Notes under the pieces: generated by a model
The model's database searches: none
What the model was told of the DNA's origin: nothing
The model's input: only the letters and a program-made list of their open reading frames with translations
Shown here: positions 54,705 through 63,801 of the stretch, one piece after another
How the letters are laid out: each line of letters starts with the position of its first letter
Numbering within the stretch: the stretch's first letter is position 1
Position numbers and translations under genes: made by a program
NCBI GenBank assembly: GCA_964470345.1
Contig: CAYYBE010000001.1
Location: 94,241 to 158,240, forward strand
Length of the DNA stretch: 64,000 nucleotides
Reading direction: 5' to 3'
Source of the DNA: CAYYBE01 sp964470345
Lineage (GTDB): Bacteria > Babelota > Babeliae > Babelales > Babelaceae

Positions 54705-57134
54705 TTAGACATCAAGGTTTTTCGCAAACTGTCCGTTTTCTTCAATAAACTCTTTGCGAGCGGTGACGTCATCTCCCATAAGATTGTTAAACCAAAGCTC
54801 AGCTTTCTGAGCATCTTCAATTGTAACTTGTAACAGGTTTCTGGACTTTACATCCATCGAAGTTTCCCACAATTGCTCTGGGTTCATTTCACCAAGACCT
54901 TTATAACGTTGAATCGTCATAAATGGCTTGCTGAGCGTGGCAATTGTTTTCAAAATATTCAAAATTCCTTTGCCTTCATAGGGCTTGTCTTTACCAATGA
55001 TAGAGATTTTCCATGGTTGTTCAAGGTCGGTAAGCGCTTGGAACTTTTCTACAAGGGTGAAAACCGGTTTGTTAACAAAGAAAAGCGTATTAATACGCCA
55101 GTTTCGGTTTCCTTGTGTATCGGTAAAGGTAATAGAGGAAGGAGCATTTTCAGGTACGACACCCTCTTCATTTGCTTGCGGGTGCGCCAACGATACAACG
55201 TACCGTGGGTAGGAGCGTGCTAAAGTTGCCGTGATCATATCAAGATCGTGGTATGACTTTGGATCAAGCGAAGCAAGGCAGCCGATCAGTACGTGGCATT
55301 GTTCAATCGTCAATTTAAACTCATAGGCAGTATCAACGAGCAGGAGCTCATATGCTTGTACTTGGCGTAAAAGTCCATGCCAAAGATCTTCAGATATCTT
55401 CTTGGTGTTAATTTCGATTTCCGTTTGGTCAAAAGCCCAGTCGAGCAAAAAGTATTTAAGCGCGCCGTCATCTTTGAGGTATTGTTCTTTCTTGCCAATC
55501 TTTGCTTTATACAGTGGTGGTTGGGCGATGTAGACATAGCCATGTTCAATAATGGGGCGAAGATAACGGAAGATGAAGGTGAGTAAGAGCGTACGAATAT
55601 GTGACCCGTCAACGTCAGCATCGGTCATTAAAATGATTTTGTGGTAGCGTGCTTTTTCGATGTTGAACTCTTCACCCATGATACCGCAGCCGATTGCAGC
55701 AATCAGTGCTTTAATTTCTTCGTTTGAAAGAATCTTTTCGAGACGTGCTTTTTCTACGTTTAAAATCTTACCTCTGAGAGGCAAAATTGCTTGCGTATGA
55801 CGGTCACGTCCTTGTTTTGCTGAACCACCTGCAGAGTCACCCTCAACGATGAACATTTCAGTAAGTGTTGGATCCTCTTCTGAACAGTCGGCGAGCTTTC
55901 CTGGCAAAATTGTTGATTCAAGAACTGTCTTTCTACGAGTCAGTTCACGAGCTTTTCGCGCTGCCTCTCGTGCTTGCATAGCAAGGGAAGCCTTTTGTAG
56001 AATTTTTTTGGCGACCGTAGGATTTTCTTCAAAATAGGAATCTAAGAACGCAAAGGTTGCTGATTCAACGATACCTTTGACATCGCTATTACCCAGTCGC
56101 CCTTTGGTTTGTCCTTCAAATTGTGGCTCAGCAACTTTAATGTTGATAACGCAGGCAAGCCCTTCACGAACATCTTCGCTTGAAAAGCTTTCACCTTCCT
56201 TGAAGATACCAAATTCTTGGGCACGTTTGTTACATACTTTTGTTAAAGCGCCTTTAAATCCAGCAACGTGTGTTCCGCCGTCGATGGTATTAATGTTGTT
56301 TACAAATGAATAGAGTTGTTCAGCATAACCATCATTATATTGGAGTGCTACTTCAAGGTCGTACGTTTCCCCTTCTTTGTGGAAGAAGATGATTTCGGGG
56401 GTAACAACCTGTCTGCCTTTGTTGATATCTTGGATAAATGAAACAATACCGCCTTCAAAAAAGTAGTCGTAGGTTTGGTCGGTAGTTTCGTCTGTGAGGG
56501 TAATTCTTACCCCTTTATTAAGATAAGCAAGTTCTTTAAAGCGGGCAGCCAATACTTTGCCGTCAAAGGCAGTTGTTTCGGTGAAAATGAGATGGTCGGG
56601 CTTAAAGCTAACCGTCGTCCCACGTTGAGTTGCCGTACCAGTTACTTTCAGAGGGAACTGTGGCTTGCCTCGTTTATACTGTTGTTCAAAGATTTTGCCA
56701 TCACGGTAAATTTTTAAATCAAGTTGTTCGGAGAGTGCGTTAACGACCGAGATTCCAACACCGTGTAATCCGCCGGAGTATTTGTATGAGTCTTTGTCGA
56801 ACTTACCGCCAGCATGTAATTTGGTCAGGGCAACCTCGGCTGCTGAGATCTTTTCGCCAGGGTGCATGTCGGTGGGAATACCGCGGCCATTATCTTCAAC
56901 GCGGCAGAATCCGTCTTTGGTTAAAAAAACTTTAATGGTGTCGCAATGACCGGCTAATGCTTCGTCAACGGAGTTGTCGACGACTTCGTAGACAAGGTGA
57001 TGCACGCCCGCTTGGCCTGTGGTTCCGATATACATACCAGGTCGTTTACGGACTGCTTCAAGTCCTTCCATGACTCGAATAGACTGGGCGGAGTATTCTG
57101 GATTTGTTTTTATATCAGGCGTTTTTGTTGACAT
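54705..57134 (-). CDS. gyrB: DNA gyrase subunit B
   Basis: An 809-aa type IIA topoisomerase ATPase subunit. N-terminal GHKL ATPase (VYEVVDNSVDEALAGHCD, DNGRGIPTDMHP, GGLHGVGISVVNALS), then the TOPRIM region (EGDSAGGSAKQGRDR, DADVDGSHI), and the C-terminal QRYKGLGEMNPEQLW. The ~170-residue insert in the C-terminal half matches the long, Gram-negative type. gyrA is not in the window. It supports a normal bacterial chromosome context. Confidence 0.98.
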   Translation of the reverse strand: MSTKTPDIKTNPEYSAQSIRVMEGLEAVRKRPGMYIGTTGQAGVHHLVYEVVDNSVDEALAGHCDTIKVFLTKDGFCRVEDNGRGIPTDMHPGEKISAAEVALTKLHAGGKFDKDSYKYSGGLHGVGISVVNALSEQLDLKIYRDGKIFEQQYKRGKPQFPLKVTGTATQRGTTVSFKPDHLIFTETTAFDGKVLAARFKELAYLNKGVRITLTDETTDQTYDYFFEGGIVSFIQDINKGRQVVTPEIIFFHKEGETYDLEVALQYNDGYAEQLYSFVNNINTIDGGTHVAGFKGALTKVCNKRAQEFGIFKEGESFSSEDVREGLACVINIKVAEPQFEGQTKGRLGNSDVKGIVESATFAFLDSYFEENPTVAKKILQKASLAMQAREAARKARELTRRKTVLESTILPGKLADCSEEDPTLTEMFIVEGDSAGGSAKQGRDRHTQAILPLRGKILNVEKARLEKILSNEEIKALIAAIGCGIMGEEFNIEKARYHKIILMTDADVDGSHIRTLLLTFIFRYLRPIIEHGYVYIAQPPLYKAKIGKKEQYLKDDGALKYFLLDWAFDQTEIEINTKKISEDLWHGLLRQVQAYELLLVDTAYEFKLTIEQCHVLIGCLASLDPKSYHDLDMITATLARSYPRYVVSLAHPQANEEGVVPENAPSSITFTDTQGNRNWRINTLFFVNKPVFTLVEKFQALTDLEQPWKISIIGKDKPYEGKGILNILKTIATLSKPFMTIQRYKGLGEMNPEQLWETSMDVKSRNLLQVTIEDAQKAELWFNNLMGDDVTARKEFIEENGQFAKNLDV

Positions 57135-57313
57135 AGGCAGCTTCTCTCCTCGGCATAAGCGGTTACTTTATATGATCCAAGTATAGGTCAAAACACCCTT
57201 TTTTTAAAGCGAAACTCTTGGCAAAAAAATGGAGCAAGAACTGGTGGCGTTTTGGGGTCACCAACAAGTTCTAGCATAAGAGCAATTTGGAAAGCGAGAG
57301 TTTGATTTTGGGT

Positions 57314-57751
57314 TTAGCGAAGATGATCTTCGACAAACTTGAGCACTTGTTCAGCGTGATCAATAGAGCTTTTGAGCGTTGTTTTTTCTGGGAGAGCTAC
57401 ATCGTTAGGATAGCGAATGTCAGGTCCAAAGGGATTTAACATTTCGGCTTCGTGTTCAAGCTGTTTAAATGCAGGAACTTCCACTGAGCAGCTTTTGATA
57501 AGCATGGTCAGGTCGTGTGTTTTTTGAACGGGTCGTTGTTTGCGGATGAGAAAAGCTTTAAGCGCTTTTTCTGCAGATTGTTGGCAGAGAAAAAATGCCA
57601 TGGAGCAGATTTCATTTTCTTGAGAAAGAATTTTTGCAGCCTTTAAATCTTGAAAGGCGTATTGGATCCACTGGTCATACCCTGGCGATGTATGGATACA
57701 TGAGGCGAGCAATAATTGAACGGTAAGTAAGATAGAAAATTTGTTTAACAC
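57314..57751 (-). CDS. HEPN-domain protein with a lipoprotein signal
   Basis: A 145-aa protein. GTG 57751 with AAGGG eight bases upstream gives an N-terminal lipoprotein signal with lipobox LASC (Cys 18); the frame also extends to TTG 57769. The mature part reads as a HEPN domain of the PF05168 kind: WIQYAFQDLKAAKIL, CQQSAEKALKAFLI, and QKTHDLTMLI. HEPN proteins are normally cytosolic and often form toxin-antitoxin partners with MNT proteins; no such gene is next to it. A membrane-anchored HEPN is unusual. Gene stands alone. Confidence 0.75.
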   Translation of the reverse strand: MLNKFSILLTVQLLLASCIHTSPGYDQWIQYAFQDLKAAKILSQENEICSMAFFLCQQSAEKALKAFLIRKQRPVQKTHDLTMLIKSCSVEVPAFKQLEHEAEMLNPFGPDIRYPNDVALPEKTTLKSSIDHAEQVLKFVEDHLR

Positions 57752-57908
57752 GGTTGAGCCCTTTTGCAAATCATGATGAGAGACTGGCTATTTCTATTAA
57801 TTTTATTATAATTCAAAGCAATTAAATTGTAAAATTTGCCTATTTGTAACGATTCCTGCCCGCTGAGTCTCTTGAGCTTGAACTCGGCATGGTTTCTTGA
57901 GGTTTTTT

Positions 57909-58415
57909 ATGGAACAAACGTATTACGCAGAATTCAAAGTCTCGAACTTCGGGATCATGCTTGCGCTCTCTGATGGCCAAAGCCTGACGGGTCTCTATGT
58001 TATCGGGCAAAAACATGCGCCTCAGAAAGACAACTTTTGGCAGCACGCCCCAGAACTTCCCATTTTCGTAACGCTTGCGACCCAACTTCAGGAGTTTTGC
58101 TCGGGTAACCGAAAGCAGTTCAATATCCCGTATCGTTTTGCTTGGGGTACGCCATTTCAAAATAAAGTCTGGCAAGCTCTTGCCCAAATCGCCTATGGGC
58201 AAACGACAAGCTATGGGTCTTTGGCAAAGTCATTGGGTTTTTCCAAAAGTGCCCGCGCGGTTGGGTCTGCTATTGGCCGTAACCCGCTGTTGGTTATTGT
58301 CCCCTGTCATCGGGTCGTGGGAAAGAATGGTGCGCTTACGGGCTTTGCTGCAGGGCTCGAGCTTAAAGCGTCTCTGCTGAATCTTGAATCTCGAAGTGCG
58401 GGATCGTTGGCTTAA
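57909..58415 (+). CDS. ogt: methylated-DNA-[protein]-cysteine S-methyltransferase
   Basis: A 168-aa DNA repair protein that takes methyl groups from O6-methylguanine. The acceptor is Cys 133 in VPCHRVVG. FQNKVWQALAQIAYGQTTSYGSLAKSLG is the DNA-binding region, and NPLLVIVPCHRV the usual run-up. It is close to the 165-aa family size. ATG 57909 is preferred over an in-frame TTG at 57897. Confidence 0.93.
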   Translation: MEQTYYAEFKVSNFGIMLALSDGQSLTGLYVIGQKHAPQKDNFWQHAPELPIFVTLATQLQEFCSGNRKQFNIPYRFAWGTPFQNKVWQALAQIAYGQTTSYGSLAKSLGFSKSARAVGSAIGRNPLLVIVPCHRVVGKNGALTGFAAGLELKASLLNLESRSAGSLA

Positions 58416-58478
58416 AAGCTACTCTTGCCAAAAATCTAAAAATCGTCATACTGGTTGGACTTTACCTATGGGGGTTAT

Positions 58479-58952
58479 ATGTCCACAACCATGCATGAGC
58501 GAGATGTTGAAATGATGCAAAAAGCCCTTGCTTACGCCAAACGGGCGGGCAAGGCAGGTGAGATTCCTATCGGAGCAGTTGTCGTTGATGCCAAGGGGCA
58601 GATCCTGGGTGCGGGAGCAAATCGGGTTGAAGCAACCCATTGCCAAAGTGAGCATGCTGAAGTGCGTGCTATCAACAAGGCCTGTCGCCGCCAGGGAGAC
58701 TGGCGACTTGATGGCTGTACCTTGTATGTCACTTTAGAACCGTGTATGATGTGTATTTCGTTGACTGCTTTAAGCAGGATTGAACGGGTGGTTTTCGGTG
58801 CCCCTTCTCCGGTATTTGGCTATCGTCTTGACAAAGAAGGTGCCCTCACGCTATACACTAAGCGTATTAAGAATATCACAGAAGGTGTGCTCGCTGAGCC
58901 GGCCTCTCAATTATTGAAGGATTTTTTTAGACAAAAGGATGATAGGAAATGA
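58479..58952 (+). CDS. tadA: tRNA-specific adenosine deaminase
   Basis: A 157-aa zinc deaminase that forms inosine at position 34 of tRNA-Arg. HAEVRAI carries the catalytic Glu, PCMMC the two zinc-binding Cys. Strong GGGGG before ATG 58479; the frame is open to 58455 but is not needed. It overlaps the next gene by ATGA. Confidence 0.93.
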   Translation: MSTTMHERDVEMMQKALAYAKRAGKAGEIPIGAVVVDAKGQILGAGANRVEATHCQSEHAEVRAINKACRRQGDWRLDGCTLYVTLEPCMMCISLTALSRIERVVFGAPSPVFGYRLDKEGALTLYTKRIKNITEGVLAEPASQLLKDFFRQKDDRK

Positions 58953-59293
58953 ACACCAATTTAGTCCAGGTTAAAAAGAAATTGACAGCCCGTAAACAAG
59001 AAATTGAGCAGGAATTGAATCGGCTTAATGAAGAACGGATGACCATTGAAGTTGTTCAAGATCCAACCGACCAGGCAACCCTCTCAAATTTTGAAGATCT
59101 TAACATCTCTATCCAAAAAACAGAACGGGAAGAGTATGATATGATTCTCAAGGCCCTTGAGATGATTGAAACCGGTTCCTATGGTGTCTGTATCGATTGT
59201 AGCGCCCCTATCTCAGAAAAGCGCTTACAGCTTTACCCTAATGCTACTCGCTGTATCTCTTGCCAAGAGGCCCATGAGGGTGGCTTAAGCTGA
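58949..59293 (+). CDS. DksA/TraR-family zinc-finger protein
   Basis: A 114-aa protein with an N-terminal coiled coil and a C-terminal four-Cys finger CIDCSAPISEKRL ... CISC. DksA proteins bind RNA polymerase and tune transcription with ppGpp. The start overlaps the tadA stop (ATGA). It is shorter than DksA (about 151 aa), so a general DksA/TraR-like label is safer. Confidence 0.88.
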   Translation: MNTNLVQVKKKLTARKQEIEQELNRLNEERMTIEVVQDPTDQATLSNFEDLNISIQKTEREEYDMILKALEMIETGSYGVCIDCSAPISEKRLQLYPNATRCISCQEAHEGGLS

Positions 59294-59335
59294 TAATTGA
59301 GTATTTTGCTTACTTTGGTATACTTCTTACGGAGT

Positions 59336-59410
59336 GCCGATGTAGCTCAGTGGTAGAGCAATTGATTCGTAATCAGTAGGTCAGCGGTTCAAATCCGCTC
59401 ATCGGCTCCA
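59336..59410 (+). tRNA. tRNA-Thr (CGT anticodon)
   Basis: Acceptor GCCGATG pairs with CATCGGC, D-arm GCTCAGTGGTAGAGC, anticodon loop TTCGTAA (CGT), T-arm GGTTCAAATCC, and T-CCA end encoded. Length 75 bases with CCA. Confidence 0.95.
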
Positions 59411-59489
59411 GTCGTATCGGCCATAGTTTTGGCGACGGCTGAATGGTAATAATATTTTTTTCTCTCAGCAGGTGGAGTTTATAAAAGTT

Positions 59490-59927
59490 ATGGAACTTTC
59501 CAAACGAGGAAATATCCCAGTCAAAACAGGCGCCAAGGGCGTTGTTTCCAATGGTGTTGGTCGTCGCAAAGCTGCCGTTGCCCGTGTATGGGTTATGCGT
59601 GGAGCTGGCGCGGTTAACGTAAATGGTAAAAACGTTGAACAATATTTTGATACAGACATTGCTCGCTTAGCAGCGGTCAAGCCTGTCTCAATTATGCCTG
59701 AATTCTTCAAACGATATGACATCCAAGTCAATGTTCAAGGTGGTGGCCTTCATGCGCAAGCTGATGCTGTCAAACTTGGTATTGCTCGTGCTGCAGTCAA
59801 GATCGATGAAGAAGCTCGTGGCTTATTGCGTGCCAATGGTCTTTTGACAGTTGATTCTCGAGTAAAAGAACGTAAGAAGTACGGACAAAAAGCTGCACGT
59901 CGTAAATTCCAATTCGTCAAACGTTAA
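59490..59927 (+). CDS. rpsI: 30S ribosomal protein S9
   Basis: A 145-aa ribosomal protein with GVGRRKAAVARVWV and GGGLHAQADAVKLGIARA, and the usual terminal ARRKFQFVKR, whose C-terminal tail reaches the P-site tRNA. In most bacteria rplM (L13) is directly upstream; here a tRNA is in that place. ATG 59490 is weakly spaced from GGTGGAG; GTG 59472 is an alternative start. Confidence 0.96.
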   Translation: MELSKRGNIPVKTGAKGVVSNGVGRRKAAVARVWVMRGAGAVNVNGKNVEQYFDTDIARLAAVKPVSIMPEFFKRYDIQVNVQGGGLHAQADAVKLGIARAAVKIDEEARGLLRANGLLTVDSRVKERKKYGQKAARRKFQFVKR

Positions 59928-59979
59928 TAACGTATGGTTGCAGGCCTAGAGCTCATGATTGCCTGCGGGAGTTGAAGTC

Positions 59980-61824
59980 ATGTGTTGCGTGATTGGGTAT
60001 ATTGGTTCAAAGCCGAGTAGGTCTTTGGTAATCGATGGTTTAGCCCGACTTGAATATCGCGGGTATGACTCGGCCGGTTTTGCCTGTCTTAATGATGGGA
60101 GTGGCAAAATTCAGGTCGTCAAAGCTGTCGGTGGCGTTGATTGTCTTGTGCGGCAATGTTCTGAGGAGCCGATTGACGGCTTTTTGGGCGTTGGGCACAC
60201 GCGTTGGTCAACGCATGGGGTTGTGAATATTGAAAATGCACATCCTCATACTGATTGCCATGCTGGGGTTGCTGTTGCCCATAATGGGATTATCGAAAAC
60301 TTTATTGAGCTGCGTGCCCAATTACAGGCTTCAGGACATCTGTTTAAAACAGGAACGGATACTGAAGTCATAGCCCATGTTCTTGAACAGGAATTAGCTG
60401 CTACGTCCAATCTGAACCAGGCGATACAACAGACGGTTAATCGCTTTGAAGGAGCATATGCTTTTGTTGCGCTCCTGCAAAGTCACCCGGATGTTCTGGT
60501 TGCCGTTCGCCGTCGTTCTCCCTTATGCATTGGGATCAGTGACGAAGGGGCATTTATTGCGTCCGATCAAATTGCCTTTGCGGGCAAGGCGCGCGAAGTA
60601 GCTTTTTTGCCTGATGGTTCCTATGCACTTGTCTATAAAGATCGCTTTGAGGTTTATGATTTTTCCGGCAAACGCTTAACGCTTGCTGTTGAACCGCTTA
60701 CCTTGTCCTGGGAACAGGGAGGTAAGCAGGGATATGAGCATTTTATGCTCAAAGAAATCTATGAACAGAAACGGGTGATTTTTGATACGGTCAAGGCTAT
60801 GCGCACTTCCGGCCATCTGCTTGATGTTCAGCTCGGTGTTTCCTATGAATACCTGCGTGACGTCGAACATATTGTTTTGGTAGGTTGTGGTACTTCATGG
60901 CATGCGGCTCATGTAGCTAAATTCTTTTTTGAAGGGTTATGCACTATTCCCGTTACGGTTGGTCTGGCTTCTGAATTTAAGCATCGAGAGATTTTTTTAT
61001 CACCCAAGTCACTTTGCATTGCTATTTCTCAATCGGGCGAAACTGCCGATACCCTTGAAGTGGTACGGTTGTTGACCGCTCGCGGAGTTCCAACGGTTGC
61101 ATTGACCAATGTTGCTTCAAGCACTATGGTACGGGAATCACAGGGGTTTTTATTAATGCATGCTGGACAAGAGATTGCCGTTGCTTCTACAAAATCATTT
61201 ACTGCACAATTAGCCTCGCTTTTTCTGTTAGCGCATATGATCGCTCAACAGAAGGGTTTGGTTTCAGCAGGTGAGGCGGTTGCAGCGCAAGAAGAGCTCT
61301 TGATTGCAGCCGAAGTGATGGAAAAGACGATGGAGACCTATAAAGATTCTATCGAAAATGTTATTGCTCCTCGGTATGCGCATGCTCCCCATACACTCTT
61401 CTTGGGACGGCATCTGGCACATGTGCTTGCACAAGAGGCGGCACTTAAGCTGAAAGAAATAGCCTATATCTTTTCGGAAGCATATCCTGCAGGAGAGCTC
61501 AAGCATGGACCGATTGCTCTGGTAGAAAAAGGGCTGCCTGTTTTTGTTTTCTCGGTGCTTGACCCGATTATTTACAAAAAGCTTGTATCAAATGCACAAG
61601 AAGTAAAGACCCGTGGTGGCAACATTATCGCCTTTGCTTTTGCTGGGCAGGATGAGTTGATTTCCATCGCTGATACTGTTTTTATCTTTTCACCGGTACA
61701 CCCATTATTGGCACCACTTGCTATGGTTGGTGTTATGCAGCTTCTGGTCTATCGCATTGCATGCGAGCTGAAGCGGCCTATTGATAAACCACGTAATTTA
61801 GCAAAATCGGTAACAGTCGAATAA
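59980..61824 (+). CDS. glmS: glutamine-fructose-6-phosphate aminotransferase
   Basis: A 614-aa enzyme making glucosamine-6-phosphate, the first step to UDP-GlcNAc. Start at ATG 59980 places Cys 2 at the processed N-terminus (MCCVIGYIG, versus the more common MCGIVGYIG). RWSTHGVVN and AHNGIIENF are the glutaminase motifs. The two SIS domains contain GCGTSWHAAH and SQSGETADT, ending in KSVTVE. GGGAG precedes the start. No glmS ribozyme is visible in the short leader. It lies directly upstream of rapZ. Confidence 0.97.
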   Translation: MCCVIGYIGSKPSRSLVIDGLARLEYRGYDSAGFACLNDGSGKIQVVKAVGGVDCLVRQCSEEPIDGFLGVGHTRWSTHGVVNIENAHPHTDCHAGVAVAHNGIIENFIELRAQLQASGHLFKTGTDTEVIAHVLEQELAATSNLNQAIQQTVNRFEGAYAFVALLQSHPDVLVAVRRRSPLCIGISDEGAFIASDQIAFAGKAREVAFLPDGSYALVYKDRFEVYDFSGKRLTLAVEPLTLSWEQGGKQGYEHFMLKEIYEQKRVIFDTVKAMRTSGHLLDVQLGVSYEYLRDVEHIVLVGCGTSWHAAHVAKFFFEGLCTIPVTVGLASEFKHREIFLSPKSLCIAISQSGETADTLEVVRLLTARGVPTVALTNVASSTMVRESQGFLLMHAGQEIAVASTKSFTAQLASLFLLAHMIAQQKGLVSAGEAVAAQEELLIAAEVMEKTMETYKDSIENVIAPRYAHAPHTLFLGRHLAHVLAQEAALKLKEIAYIFSEAYPAGELKHGPIALVEKGLPVFVFSVLDPIIYKKLVSNAQEVKTRGGNIIAFAFAGQDELISIADTVFIFSPVHPLLAPLAMVGVMQLLVYRIACELKRPIDKPRNLAKSVTVE

Positions 61825-61860
61825 CCTATTTTTCTGTGCAACGAAGGGGGCGAAACGATT

Positions 61861-62766
61861 ATGATTAACGAATCAGAGTCCCGTAGTGAGCAACCTGAAG
61901 TAGTTGTTGTGACCGGTATGTCGGGAGCGGGGAAAAATACGGTCCTGCATGCGCTTGAAGACAGTGGTTTCTTTTGTATCGACAATTTACCCTTATCATT
62001 TGTCCAACTCTTTTTTGCCTCACTCGATCACCTTGCCATTGAAGGGGAAGATACTCCCCATCGGCGTATGGCGTTAGGCGTTGATATTCGCAGTGGCAGT
62101 GCGTTAGAAGAAGTTGCAACGTGTATTGGCCAAGCGCGTGAGCGTGGCTGCTCTGTTAAAGTTATTTATGTTACTGCGTCACTAGCAACACTGGTTAAAC
62201 GTTTTCAAGAGACGCGGCGTAAGCACCCTCTGGGAGACATGCTTGACGTGCATGATGCACTTGCGCGTGAGCGAACGCTCTTAGAGCCGCTTGAGCGCTG
62301 TGCAGACCAAGTGGTTGATACTGATCAGTTAACGATTCATCAGCTGCGTTCGCTGGTACGTAATCTGCTTGGTGAGCAGGGGCGTGCACCGCTCATTGTT
62401 TCGCTGACGTCATTTGGTTTTAAATATGGTGTTCCTGCCGAACAAAATTTTGTTTTTGATCTTCGTTCACTTCCTAATCCCTTTTTTATTCCTGAGCTCA
62501 AGCCACTGGACGGGACTGATGGCCGCGTGCAGCAGTTTTTATTTGAACAGCCTGAGGTGCTTGAATATTGGGAAAAGCTGATCGACTTCTTTGCGTTTGC
62601 CATTAAAGCTGCTGATAAAGAAGGTCGTTCTTCGGTTCATATCGCCATCGGATGTACGGGCGGTCGCCATCGTTCGGTTGCATTTGTGCAAAGGCTTGCT
62701 CTTATCCCCCTTGAACAGGTACACTTTTTTATAAAGCACCGTGATCTTGTTAAAGATCTTGGATAA
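61861..62766 (+). CDS. rapZ: RapZ/YvcJ-family RNase adapter protein
   Basis: A 301-aa protein. The P-loop VVVTGMSGAGKNTVLHALED is typical except that the residue after Lys 25 is Asn rather than Ser/Thr. FFCIDNLP, the Walker-B-like LGVDIRSG, FDLRSLPNP, and the final IGCTGGRHRSV complete the family pattern. In Escherichia coli RapZ guides RNase E to the GlmZ small RNA and so controls glmS; here it is cotranscribed with or next to glmS (36 bases). Confidence 0.92.
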   Translation: MINESESRSEQPEVVVVTGMSGAGKNTVLHALEDSGFFCIDNLPLSFVQLFFASLDHLAIEGEDTPHRRMALGVDIRSGSALEEVATCIGQARERGCSVKVIYVTASLATLVKRFQETRRKHPLGDMLDVHDALARERTLLEPLERCADQVVDTDQLTIHQLRSLVRNLLGEQGRAPLIVSLTSFGFKYGVPAEQNFVFDLRSLPNPFFIPELKPLDGTDGRVQQFLFEQPEVLEYWEKLIDFFAFAIKAADKEGRSSVHIAIGCTGGRHRSVAFVQRLALIPLEQVHFFIKHRDLVKDLG

Positions 62767-62802
62767 GCGAAGGGGCGAGAGCTCTATTTTGTAAAAAAAA
62801 AG

Positions 62803-62878
62803 CGGGGGGTTGGGGGCTGCCAAAGCCCCCGCACTCCCCCAAGTCGCCGGAACGTAGCTGAAAGCGAAGTGTAGGCAT
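62803..62878. repeat. dispersed GC-rich intergenic repeat, copy 2
   Basis: GGGGGTTGGGGGC, a hairpin GGGGGC/GCCCCC, CGCACTC, GTCGCCGGAACGT, and GTAGGCATGG. It matches copy 1 at 31627 in order, with different loops. It lies in the rapZ-ftsB gap. Confidence 0.7.
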
Positions 62879-62891
62879 GGGAAGGGCTGTC

Positions 62892-63167
62892 ATGAAACTT
62901 GGACATATATTCTTGGGCGGAATCGCTCTGCTTGAACTCTGCTTTTTTATCAGCTACAGTATCTGGGGAAGACACGGGTTGCAATCAATGCGTGTGCTTT
63001 CTGAAAAAAACTTAGTTATTGAACGAGAAATTGCTCTCGTTGAGCAGGATATTGCTAAACTTACCGATGAACTTGAAGATTGGGAACAGTATCCATTCTT
63101 TAAAGAGCAGCATGCTCGTCAACAGCTACAAATGGCTCAAAATGACGATGAAGTATTTCTAATCTAG
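62892..63167 (+). CDS. FtsB/DivIC-like septum-formation protein
   Basis: A 91-aa protein: N-terminal membrane helix (about residues 5-23), then a coiled coil (RVLSEKNLVIEREIALVEQDI) and a C-terminal E-x-Y-x-x-F-x-x-x-x-AR-x-L pattern (EDWEQYPFFKEQHARQQLQM) typical of FtsB/DivIC. It helps assemble the division septum. ATG 62892 with AAGGG upstream. Confidence 0.75.
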   Translation: MKLGHIFLGGIALLELCFFISYSIWGRHGLQSMRVLSEKNLVIEREIALVEQDIAKLTDELEDWEQYPFFKEQHARQQLQMAQNDDEVFLI

Positions 63168-63177
63168 GTGATTAATT

Positions 63178-63801
63178 ATGATCTTTATACTCGCTCCATT
63201 ACCCTACGCGTTTACCGCGTTGGAACCCTATCTTGATGCTAAAACGCTTGAAATTCACTACACCAAGCACCACCAAGCGTATGTAAATAATCTGAACGAA
63301 GCGCTCAAAAAACATCCTGAGCTTGAGAAAAAAACATTGCGTGAACTGATAACTGATCTTAAGGCGGTACCAGAAGATATTCGTGAGTCAGTGCGCAATA
63401 ATGGCGGTGGTCATTTTAACCATACGCTCTTTTGGGATACGATGTGTGCTGGAGGAAGTAAGCTTTCTTCGGGAAAACTTTCCCAAGCGATTGATACAAG
63501 CTTTGGCAGTTTTGAAGCGTTTCAGCAAAAATTTACTGAGATTGCTAAAAAACATTTTGCCAGTGGTTGGACCTTTTTGGTAACTGATCCAAAGGGAAAA
63601 CTGTCGATTGTCGATACACCAAATCATGACACGCCACTTGCTCAAGGGCTTGAGCCGCTCTTGGTTATCGATGTGTGGGAACATGCCTATTATCTCAAGT
63701 TCCAAAATCGTCGACCAGAATTTGTTGAAGCATGGTGGCATGTGGTAAACTGGAGTTTTGTAGAACAACAGTATGAACACTTTCTTACCAAGCACAACTA
63801 G
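63178..63801 (+). CDS. sodB: Fe/Mn superoxide dismutase
   Basis: A 207-aa enzyme. Metal ligands: His in LEIHYTKHHQAYV, His in GGGHFNHTLFWDTM, Asp and His in IDVWEHAYYLKFQNRRPEF. The fold ends VNWSFVEQQYEHF. It removes superoxide. Metal choice (Fe or Mn) is not decided by eye. It is next to the recJ start. Confidence 0.95.
   Translation: MIFILAPLPYAFTALEPYLDAKTLEIHYTKHHQAYVNNLNEALKKHPELEKKTLRELITDLKAVPEDIRESVRNNGGGHFNHTLFWDTMCAGGSKLSSGKLSQAIDTSFGSFEAFQQKFTEIAKKHFASGWTFLVTDPKGKLSIVDTPNHDTPLAQGLEPLLVIDVWEHAYYLKFQNRRPEFVEAWWHVVNWSFVEQQYEHFLTKHN

Noticed and set aside
57840..58202. A 120-aa minus-strand frame over ogt
   Set aside because: Fully antisense to the ogt gene with its PCHRV motif; no ribosome-binding site.
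59928..59979. glmS ribozyme
   Set aside because: The 52-base leader is too short and lacks any recognisable ribozyme core.
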